Assembly (NCBI GenBank): GCA_019308985.1
Contig: JAFDHB010000091.1
Span: 1 to 17,278, forward strand
DNA length: 17,278 nucleotides
Origin: Deltaproteobacteria bacterium
GTDB taxonomy: Bacteria > Desulfobacterota > DSM-4660 > Desulfatiglandales > HGW-15
Direction: 5' to 3'
The notes beneath the pieces are model-generated. The model was given only the letters and a program-made list of their open reading frames with translations. It had not been told where the DNA came from and made no database searches. Shown one piece after another: positions 7,921-13,553 of the stretch. The translations under genes and the position numbers were made by a program. Each line of letters starts with the position of its first letter. Positions within the stretch are counted from its first letter, which is position 1.

Positions 7921-7975
7921 GGTTCAAGGTTCAGGTTCTGGTCTATTCGGTCTATCTGGTCTGTTTCGTCTGTTG
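7921..7975. repeat. Inverted copy of the nonamer/heptamer block
   Basis: Heptamers GGTTCAA and GGTTCAG (7921-7934) are followed by four 9-nt units, the first two being GGTCTATTC and GGTCTATCT (7940-7957). Read on the minus strand this matches the order and sequence of 3854-3922: nonamers of the AGACC type, then TTGAATC/TTGAACC heptamers. The two copies therefore face each other across the two ABC genes. Confidence 0.8.
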
Positions 7976-7983
7976 GCTTGTTT

Positions 7984-8081
7984 GATCCGTCAGCGGTCCG
8001 CAGTCCACCGTCCACGGTCGTTCGTCTGCGATCATCGGTCGTTGGTCTGCGATCATCGGTCGTTGGTCTGCGGTCATTACT
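7984..8081. repeat. Heptamer array (CATCGGT-CGTTGGT-CTGCGRT)
   Basis: Fourteen 7-nt units in one unbroken register. CATCGGT, CGTTGGT and CTGCGAT recur as a 21-nt higher-order unit (8026-8067). Almost every unit ends in GT or T. On the minus strand a six-frame translation gives a seven-residue repeat, a consequence of 7 x 3 = 21, not a protein. The array lies between convergent genes and is joined to a REP hairpin downstream. Confidence 0.85.
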
Positions 8082-8104
8082 CTGCGTCTCGTCACTTCTC
8101 TCTT

Positions 8105-8154
8105 GTCGCAACAAAATGTTGATCCTACAGACTGCTTACTGCTCACTCCTTACT
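8105..8154 (-). repeat. REP-like hairpin plus GCTYACT heptamers
   Basis: On the minus strand CTGTAGGAT is followed by the palindrome CAACA-TTT-TGTTG and CGAC, a close relative of the REP at 3126-3150. On its other side three 7-nt units, GCTTACT, GCTCACT and CCTTACT (8134-8154), continue into the aminotransferase gene and provide its last codons and stop. Confidence 0.75.
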
Positions 8155-9353
8155 CCCCTGGCCTTCCAATTCCTGAGTCGCCTCATTGCCTCCTCCAATG
8201 TATCATCCCTCTTGCAGAAACAGAAGCGCACTAGATTTCGACCCATACGCCTCCCTTCCCAGAAAAAGGAACAAGGAATCGCCGCCACCCCCGCCCTTTC
8301 CGGGAGCATCCTGCAGAAGGCAAGATCGTCCTCGTAGCCCAGGGGGGTTATATCCACGAGCACATAATATGTGCCTTCAGGCGGATAGACCTTGAACCCC
8401 AGCTTGACCAGCTCTTCACATATCCATGAGCGTTTCCGGGTGTAGTCGGCCCCGAGGGTTTCATAGTAATCGTCAGGTGAGTCAATGGCAAAGGCGATGG
8501 CCTCCTGGAGGAATGATTGGCCGCAGAATGTGATGAACTGGTGGCTCATCCGGACGGCCCTGGTCAGTGGTGGGGCTGCGATGACATAGCCCTGTTTCCA
8601 GCCGGTCAATGCGAATGTCTTGGCAGTGGAGGAGATCACGAACGCCCTGTCCCTCAGTTCCGGTACGGCCAGGAGAGGAACGTGTTTTCTGCCGTTGAAC
8701 AGGATATGTTCATAGACCTCATCGCCGATGGCAATGACATCATGTCCTCGGCACAGGGCCCCTATGAAGGCCAGTTCATCCCGGGTGAAGACCTTGCCGC
8801 AGGGGTTCATGGGGGAGTTGATCACTATGGCCTTTGTCCTGGGACGGAAGGCCCTTGCAAGTTCGTCCCTGGGCACCCTGAAAGAGGGTCCCTCAAGGGC
8901 GACATATCTGGCCTTTGCCCGGGCAAGGGAGACGAGGGGCGGGTAGGCATCGTAGGTGGGTTCAAACAGGATTACCTCGTCACCAGGTTCCAGGATGGAC
9001 AGCATGGTGGCGCATAGGCCCTCGGTGGCGCCCGAGGTGACGGTCACCTCGTCATCGGGGTCTATGTCCAGGCCGTAGAAGCGCCTCATCTTGCGAGATA
9101 CGGCCTGCCGCAGCAAGGGAATTCCTATGGACGGCGCGTACTGGTTCGGGCCCCTGATGATGGCCCCAGCAGCCCTTCTCCTTATTTCCTCTGGGCCGTC
9201 AAAGTCAGGGAACCCCTGGGAGAGGTTTATGGCACCGTGGTTATCAGAAAGCACGGTCATCTCAGTAAAGATGGAGGTCCCAAAGGGCCGGAGGGCCTGG
9301 ACCACGACTTCAGCCTTGCCCTGTTCTTTGTTTCCTTTATTTTCCACCTTCAT
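8136..9353 (-). CDS. Class I/II PLP aminotransferase (YbdL / kynurenine-glutamine transaminase-like)
   Basis: A 405-residue fold-type I aminotransferase. K245 in SSTAKTFALTGWK is the PLP Schiff-base lysine. N183 in NSPMNPCGK, D211 and Y214 in IGDEVYEHI, and R376 in RNLVRFCF are the expected cofactor and carboxylate ligands. The start region ALRPFGTSIFTEM and LSQGFPDFDGP fits the methionine/glutamine-K/kynurenine aminotransferase branch that includes E. coli YbdL; the amino donor is inferred only. The ATG has GGAG close upstream. The N-terminal 15 residues are Lys/Glu-rich and look like low-complexity DNA. The last six residues, GVRSEQ, and the TAA stop lie in the GCTYACT heptamers next to the REP, so a repeat has replaced or extended the original 3' end. 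It is convergent with the ABC pair. Confidence 0.92.
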   Translation of the reverse strand: MKVENKGNKEQGKAEVVVQALRPFGTSIFTEMTVLSDNHGAINLSQGFPDFDGPEEIRRRAAGAIIRGPNQYAPSIGIPLLRQAVSRKMRRFYGLDIDPDDEVTVTSGATEGLCATMLSILEPGDEVILFEPTYDAYPPLVSLARAKARYVALEGPSFRVPRDELARAFRPRTKAIVINSPMNPCGKVFTRDELAFIGALCRGHDVIAIGDEVYEHILFNGRKHVPLLAVPELRDRAFVISSTAKTFALTGWKQGYVIAAPPLTRAVRMSHQFITFCGQSFLQEAIAFAIDSPDDYYETLGADYTRKRSWICEELVKLGFKVYPPEGTYYVLVDITPLGYEDDLAFCRMLPERAGVAAIPCSFFWEGRRMGRNLVRFCFCKRDDTLEEAMRRLRNWKARGVRSEQ

Positions 9354-9559
9354 GTCTCCGTAGATTTTGCTGTTGCCGGGTCAACAGACACGACTTCAAG
9401 TTAATGGAGGCTAATACAAAGGGCAAGACCGGTCAAGGCAAAAGGAGCGGTTGCAAAAGCCGGTTATGGATTATTGATCTGGACTCTAGGGATGCCCTCA
9501 TGATAATAATGGGCCAAGATTCGACGGCCGGGTGTCCAAAGCCTAAGAGACGATGATCA
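9354..9559. other. Intergenic stretch with no recognised feature
   Basis: This lies upstream of the aminotransferase start and before the inverted-repeat element. I see no coding region with a plausible start, no clear RNA gene and no convincing tandem repeat. It should hold the aminotransferase promoter on the minus strand, but no confident -35/-10 pair could be picked out. Confidence 0.5.
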
Positions 9560-9778
9560 GTGGTCCCTGGGGGTCTTTTCTCAAGTCTCAATATTTCTCT
9601 TGAGATGCTTTTGCGCCCCCATTATCCTCATATGGATCTCGCTATGGACACAAGAGAAGTCGGCTCCGGTGGAGATGATCTCTTGGGGCTACTGAGCCCT
9701 TCCATTCAGTGTTTGGTGCCTCAGCCAAGACTTGGGAGAGATGTGATTGAGCCTTGAGAAAAGACCCCCAGGGACCAC
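9560..9778. mobile_element. 219-bp element with 26-bp perfect terminal inverted repeats
   Basis: Bases 9560-9585, beginning GTGGTCCCTGGGGGTC, are the exact reverse complement of 9753-9778. With one mismatch the pairing extends to 9592 and 9746, giving arms of 33 bases. Inside are further stems: AAGAGA (9652-9657) with TCTCTT (9679-9684) enclosing CTCC/GGAG (9664-9667, 9671-9674), and GGGCT/AGCCC (9686-9690, 9695-9699). No obvious target duplication is seen at the edges and the only open frames are short and unlike any transposase I know. It is most likely a MITE or IS remnant; a structured RNA is the other reading. It sits just upstream of the DMT permease. Between it and the permease (9779-9898) nothing else is recognised. 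Confidence 0.7.
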
Positions 9779-9898
9779 AACACGGAAATACCATGATACC
9801 CTCTATGTTCCTTACCAGTAATATTGATGCAGCGGAAGGCTTTGGGCGACAGCCTGTTGATACGTTACAAAACAAGTGGGAATTCAGGGGTGAGGCTG

Positions 9899-10789
9899 TT
9901 GGCGTACAAATCTGAGTTGAACATAAAGCCCGTGGTAGTCCTGCTGGTCCTTGCGTTGATATGGGGTGCCAATATGGCCATCATTAAGATCGGCGCCCAG
10001 GACATACCATCCCTGTTCATGGCGGGCCTGCGTTCCCTGGTGGCAAGCATATGCCTTTATATATGGATAAGAATAAAGGGAATCAACCTGTTCCCCTCCA
10101 GGCGAGCCGTAATTCACGGTATGGTTATAGGGCTCCTCTTCGGGTCGGAGTTCGGCTTCATTTACACTGCACTGGAATTCACAATGGCATCCAGGACCTA
10201 TGTCTTGGTTTATACGGCGCCCTTCTTTGTGGCCCTGGGGGCCCATTTCTTCCTGAGGGATGACAGGCTGAACCCCTGGAAGGTAACGGGGCTCATCATG
10301 GCCTTTGCCGGGATATTCATCCTCTTCATGCGGAAACTGGGGACCTTTTCCCTTGTCGCCCTGCCCGGAGACCTGATGGCCATGACGGCCGGAGCCATTT
10401 GGGGGGCTACGACTCTCTATATCAAGAGGTACCTTTCGGGCTTGACAGTACCCCTCCAGACCCTGTTTTATCAAGTCTGTTTCTCTGCGCCCCTATTGCT
10501 GATCATGAGCTTTATCCTGGAGGATCCCTTGACGTCTCGTTTGAGCTTGGCGGCGGGGTTCTCGGTCTTTTACCAGTGCATTATCGTTGCCTTTCTCAGC
10601 TACCTGGTCTGGTTTGAACTTATTCACCGCTACCCTGTAAGCCTTCTCCATGCATTCTCCTTTTTTTCACCCGTGTTCGGGGTCTTTTTGAGCGGAGTGC
10701 TTATCCTTGGGGAGGGTATAGGCCTAAACCTTATGGTGGCGCTGAGCCTTGTCAGCATAGGGGGTGTGTTGGTCAACAAGCAAACTTGA
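9899..10789 (+). CDS. EamA/DMT-family permease
   Basis: About 296 residues with ten predicted hydrophobic segments and two EamA repeats: the first begins at VVLLVLALIWGANMAIIKIG and the second near GDLMAMTAGAIWGATTLYIK, each with the typical IWG(A) motif. This is the drug/metabolite transporter superfamily of inner-membrane exporters of amino acids, metabolites or drugs; the substrate cannot be inferred. The open frame extends to TTG 9824/ATG 9827, but those lack a ribosome site. TTG 9899, with AGGGG eight bases upstream, puts 11 residues before the first helix and gives the normal family length. The TGA stop falls inside the dispersed palindromic repeat end at 10786-10812, so the C-terminus has been set by that insertion. 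Confidence 0.85.
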   Translation: MAYKSELNIKPVVVLLVLALIWGANMAIIKIGAQDIPSLFMAGLRSLVASICLYIWIRIKGINLFPSRRAVIHGMVIGLLFGSEFGFIYTALEFTMASRTYVLVYTAPFFVALGAHFFLRDDRLNPWKVTGLIMAFAGIFILFMRKLGTFSLVALPGDLMAMTAGAIWGATTLYIKRYLSGLTVPLQTLFYQVCFSAPLLLIMSFILEDPLTSRLSLAAGFSVFYQCIIVAFLSYLVWFELIHRYPVSLLHAFSFFSPVFGVFLSGVLILGEGIGLNLMVALSLVSIGGVLVNKQT

Positions 10790-10812
10790 TGGCTTCGTAA
10801 GAAGTCCAATTT
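10786..10812 (+). repeat. Solo end of the MITE-like family
   Basis: Twenty-six of 27 bases match the reverse complement of the right terminal arm of the element at 2853-3023 (core TTGATGGCTTCGTAA). No inverted partner was found within the following 200 bases, so this is a single end or decayed copy. The permease stop codon TGA (10787-10789) is inside it. Confidence 0.75.
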
Positions 10813-10902
10813 CCATAAATGACCGATGACCGAGGATAAAAAGGATGTGGGAGCGAGTTCCAGGTCGGGGCTCGATGATCCGGGGCTACACAGGGCCGGA
10901 TA

Positions 10903-10928
10903 CCGCAGGCAGAGCCTGCTCCTACAGG
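10903..10928 (-). repeat. REP-like hairpin with GTAG head
   Basis: On the minus strand CCTGTAGGA is followed by the perfect palindrome GCAGGC-TCT-GCCTGC and CGG. The head is the same as in the REPs at 3126 and 8105 while the stem sequence differs but keeps its 6-bp length and 3-base loop. It lies between the convergent permease and formyltransferase genes, 58 bases beyond the latter's stop. Confidence 0.75.
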
Positions 10929-10985
10929 GAAGGTAGGAGGGATTCGCTGGTCGCAATGAGCAGGAGTTCCCTCAATGTCAGGATC

Positions 10986-11786
10986 CTAATCGAGTCGAAA
11001 CCCTTGGGGAATAGGCTTCCCGTCAAAGTAGAGGCGGTTTTGCTCGTCAAGGGCAAAGCGACCCCTGGCTATGAGTTCCAGGGTAAGGGGGAATATCTTC
11101 CAATCTCCCTCTTCCTTGAGACGTACCTGGTGTTCTTCCGCCACCTTTACCAGCCTGTCGCGGTTCCTTAGCAAGGACTCGAGGGGCTGGGGCAGTTCCA
11201 CCTTAATGGGTTTGGATACCATGAGCACTGGGCCGGTATCCACGCCGCTGTCTGTCCAAAGGGTGGAAGAGCGAAGATAGGTTTCTCCCCCGGCAATGGC
11301 GTCAAGGACAGCATTGTCACCCACGTATTTCCTCTTTGCCGTGTCATCCACTATGGAGAGGTCGGCAGGGTGGACGTTGATGCACCTGTCCAGGGTAATA
11401 TAGCTCATGTAACCGCCAAGTGCCTTGACATCTATTTCAAAGGCCTCCACCAGTTTTGAGGCAACCCTGTCGAACTCTTTCCTGGCGGCAAGGCCCTCTG
11501 AGGTCTTCACTGTCCTGGTGAGGCCCCTCATGCGATGGAAGGAGCGTATGTCATAGCTGAAATAGGGGATAGCGTTTTCACAGGCAATGTCTTCTCCCTG
11601 GCAGCTACCATCAGACCTGTCGCTGAAGATGAAAATGACTTCGTAAGGGGATATGCCCTCTTTCTGCTTCAATCTTCTCTGGTGCTCTATCAGCTTGATG
11701 ATGTTGGTTCCAGAGCCTGACATGAATGCTGCCACCCTCATAGGGCGCCCCATCTTGTCAGGATCAAAGATGGGCTCAATCCTCAT
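10986..11786 (-). CDS. PurN-like formyltransferase-family protein
   Basis: A 266-residue protein with the formyltransferase fold of PurN (GAR transformylase), which uses 10-formyl-tetrahydrofolate. The phosphate loop is SGSGTN (23-28). N137 and H139 in CINVHPADLS and D183 in GVDTGPVLM correspond to the catalytic Asn, His and Asp of PurN, so the chemistry looks intact. It is about 50 residues longer than E. coli PurN, with inserts near HRMRGLTRTVKTSEGLAARK and an extra C-terminal stretch, so the formyl acceptor may not be GAR. The frame is open to ATG 11894, but that start has no ribosome site; ATG 11786 is preceded by GAGGAAAGG and fits the fold. It is divergent from the cupin gene across a region with strong inverted repeats. 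Confidence 0.82.
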   Translation of the reverse strand: MRIEPIFDPDKMGRPMRVAAFMSGSGTNIIKLIEHQRRLKQKEGISPYEVIFIFSDRSDGSCQGEDIACENAIPYFSYDIRSFHRMRGLTRTVKTSEGLAARKEFDRVASKLVEAFEIDVKALGGYMSYITLDRCINVHPADLSIVDDTAKRKYVGDNAVLDAIAGGETYLRSSTLWTDSGVDTGPVLMVSKPIKVELPQPLESLLRNRDRLVKVAEEHQVRLKEEGDWKIFPLTLELIARGRFALDEQNRLYFDGKPIPQGFRLD

Positions 11787-11906
11787 TGGCCTTTCCTCTT
11801 CGACATAGGAGTTTGAACGGAATGACTCACCGTACCAAGCCAGGGTCCCAAAATTCTTGCATTCGAGGCCCCTAGGTCTTGAATCAATTGACATTGCTGG
11901 TCATTT

Positions 11907-11931
11907 GAGCCAGACTAGGGGCTCGCTACAC
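11907..11931 (-). repeat. Possible degenerate REP-like hairpin
   Basis: On the minus strand TGTAGC is followed by GAGCC, an 8-base loop and GGCTC. The GTAG head and nearby stem resemble the REPs elsewhere in the window, but the stem is short and the loop long. Confidence 0.35.
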
Positions 11932-11968
11932 ACAAAACATGAATATCTCTTACAGCATTCTGAAAATT

Positions 11969-12053
11969 CTTGTTCTTTCCCTTCGGTCTGAGCTCACAAC
12001 CTGGGATAGGAGTCAGCGCTCCGGGTAGTAGTCTCAGCCGAAGTCTGAACAAG
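11969..12053. other. 85-nt long imperfect hairpin (candidate structured RNA or palindromic repeat)
   Basis: CTTGTTC (11969-11975) pairs with GAACAAG (12047-12053). Inside it CTTCGG (11981-11986) pairs with CCGAAG (12038-12043), and CTGAG (11988-11992) with CTCAG (12033-12037). The apical part can form GGAG/CTCC and ACC/GGT. The three outer helices total 18 pairs. It lies between the divergent formyltransferase and cupin genes, so it could be the leader of either, or a palindromic element. No known riboswitch consensus was recognised. Confidence 0.55.
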
Positions 12054-12083
12054 TCCGTGATCGTGTCTATAGATCCACGGGCC

Positions 12084-12137
12084 AATCATTTCAGATTCTT
12101 AATTTATATCGCAAAAACCGCCTGAAATCAAATGATT
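12084..12137. other. Palindrome upstream of the cupin gene
   Basis: ATTTCAG (12088-12094) is inverted as CTGAAAT (12122-12128), and AATCA to its left is matched by TGATT (12133-12137) after a small bulge. The AT-rich centre could include promoter elements. It ends 46 bases before the cupin start and could be an operator for the cupin gene. Confidence 0.4.
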
Positions 12138-12183
12138 ATTTGAGCTGGGTTTGAACCTTAGATTGAGGAGGATAAGGAATAAT

Positions 12184-12525
12184 ATGATTGTACGGAACCT
12201 GAGGGACAAGGAAGTGCTGGAAACAACTTACATAGCCCACGGGGGTGGGATCGCCCAGATGATACTGGACCGTCGCGTGTTGAAGGAGATCGGCTTCCTG
12301 GCAATAGCGAAGTTGGAAAAGGGCAAGACCCTCGAGGCGCACGTAGACCCCATGGAGGAGATCTATTTCCTTCTTAGCGGCCGGGGGGAGATGAGGGTGG
12401 ACGATGAGACCAGGCAGGTAGGGCCTGGTGATGCCATATGGATTCCGGCGGGTTCAGAACACAGCCTGACAAACAACGGTGAAGAGGACTGTATCCTGCT
12501 GGTAGTCGCCTCGCCGGCCTGGTAG
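12184..12525 (+). CDS. Small single-domain cupin protein
   Basis: A 113-residue cupin. Motif 2 is complete: GPGDAIWIPAGSEHSLTNN supplies the metal-ligand His and the conserved Asn. Motif 1, EAHVDPMEEIYFLLSGRG, has H-x-D where most cupins have H-x-H, keeps the glutamate (EEIYF), and ends in the usual glycine. A metal could still bind through His, Glu and His. Such small cupins may be isomerases, oxygenases or ligand sensors, and no reaction can be assigned. ATG 12184 is chosen over the upstream TTG 12151 because AGGAGG and TAAGGA lie just before it. It stands alone between the divergent formyltransferase and the separately promoted polysaccharide operon. The 227 bases after it hold no gene and become strongly AT-rich after 12650. 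Confidence 0.82.
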   Translation: MIVRNLRDKEVLETTYIAHGGGIAQMILDRRVLKEIGFLAIAKLEKGKTLEAHVDPMEEIYFLLSGRGEMRVDDETRQVGPGDAIWIPAGSEHSLTNNGEEDCILLVVASPAW

Positions 12526-12692
12526 CGGCCGCCCAAGTCCCTCATAATCGTGAGCGACATACTCCCGCGGCCCATGGCCTGTTTGGCAAAAAGGGTGAGC
12601 TTGAGCAAGAAGTGTTCAGGAAATGCCTGGTCAAGCAAGATTGTTGATGTTGATTAACTATACATAATTTTGAATAATTGTTAATTTATATA

Positions 12693-12720
12693 TTGACAAA
12701 TATTGCATTTTATATATAAT
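12693..12720 (+). promoter_or_regulatory. Consensus sigma-70 promoter of the polysaccharide operon
   Basis: TTGACA (12693-12698) and TATAAT (12715-12720) are both perfect consensus hexamers, 16 bases apart. The preceding 40 bases are almost all A/T and could act as an UP element. Transcription would begin near 12727, giving a leader of about 26 bases before ATG 12753, with AGGA at 12742-12745 as ribosome site. Confidence 0.8.
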
Positions 12721-12752
12721 TTTCAATAAGTAACCTATGATAGGATTCCTTT

Positions 12753-13553
12753 ATGTACCTTAGTCATTGGGGGTTTGAGGAAGCACCCTTTGAAAACGTC
12801 CCTGACCCGATGTTTTTTTACCTTTCCAAATCCCATGAGGAGGCCCTTGCCAGGCTCATATATGCCGGGAAGATGAGGAAGGGGGGTGCCGTTCTATCAG
12901 GAGAAATAGGTTGCGGAAAGACCATCCTTACCAAGGTATGCGTACAGGAGCTGTCCAGGGCCGAGTTTGATATCGGCCTCGTGGTAAATCCCAGGCTCGA
13001 TCCCGGGGAGTTCATTCAGGAAATCGTCTATCAATTCGGCATTAATGACGTACCCGATACCAAGGTGAAGTGCCTCCACAAGCTCAATGAGCGGATGATA
13101 GAGAACATGAGGGCCAAAAGGGAGACGATCCTGATCATAGACGAGGCCCACTTGTTGTCGCCCTCGAACCTTGAAGAGGTCAGGTTGCTCCTCAATTTTC
13201 AGCTGAATGACCGTTTCCTGATGACCGTTTTGCTCGTTGGACAGCCTGAGCTGAATGAAAGAATAAGGGATATCCCCCAGTTGAACCAGCGAATAGCCAT
13301 CAGGTACCACCTTGCGCCCTTTGATTTTCATGATACCGAAGAGTACATCTTGTTCAGGCAAAAGAAGGCGGGCAGGGATGATAATGCCTTCAGCGAGGAG
13401 GCGATACAGAGGATCTACGAACATAGCAAAGGAGTCCCACGCAGCATAAACAACCTTTGTGACCTCTCGCTGCTGGTGGGGTACGGTAAGAACGAGAAGG
13501 TGATCGGCCCAAATATCATTGAGAGCATAATTAGTGATGGTGCGATTTACTGA
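12753..13553 (+). CDS. ExeA-like AAA ATPase of exosortase/PEP-CTERM polysaccharide loci
   Basis: A 266-residue P-loop ATPase starting MYLSHWGFEEAPFENVPDP, the signature opening of ExeA/GspA-type ATPases and of the XrtA-locus 'putative secretion ATPase' subfamily. Walker A is GEIGCGKT (50-57), Walker B ILIIDEAH (126-133), sensor 1 follows in LLVGQPEL, and LNQRIAIRYHL carries the likely arginine finger. Unlike full-length ExeA it lacks a C-terminal membrane segment and peptidoglycan-binding domain, so it is probably cytoplasmic. Its exact role in polysaccharide assembly is unproven. It is the first gene after the consensus promoter and overlaps the start of the HD-GYP gene by 17 bases, indicating coupled translation. 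Confidence 0.88.
   Translation: MYLSHWGFEEAPFENVPDPMFFYLSKSHEEALARLIYAGKMRKGGAVLSGEIGCGKTILTKVCVQELSRAEFDIGLVVNPRLDPGEFIQEIVYQFGINDVPDTKVKCLHKLNERMIENMRAKRETILIIDEAHLLSPSNLEEVRLLLNFQLNDRFLMTVLLVGQPELNERIRDIPQLNQRIAIRYHLAPFDFHDTEEYILFRQKKAGRDDNAFSEEAIQRIYEHSKGVPRSINNLCDLSLLVGYGKNEKVIGPNIIESIISDGAIY

Noticed and set aside
7984..8081. Possible CRISPR array
   Set aside because: Units are 7 nt and contiguous with no unique spacers, and no cas gene is present.
7919..8135. Intrinsic terminator between convergent ABC and aminotransferase genes
   Set aside because: The only stem is the REP hairpin, which lacks a T-tract in either direction.
7890..8146. Minus-strand frames with a seven-residue Arg-Pro-Thr-Thr-Asp repeat
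   Set aside because: Three heptamers make 21 bases, so any heptamer array yields a seven-residue repeat; not a gene.
9560..9757. 65-codon frame inside the inverted-repeat element as a transposase fragment
   Set aside because: No DDE, HUH or other transposase motif; the frame includes the inverted end itself.
11787..11894. 36-residue N-terminal extension of the PurN-like protein
   Set aside because: The upstream ATG has no ribosome site, whereas ATG 11786 has a strong one just before the conserved fold.
12526..12660. Small open frame of about 27 codons starting near 12571
   Set aside because: No ribosome site, no recognisable family and no conservation can be shown from the sequence.
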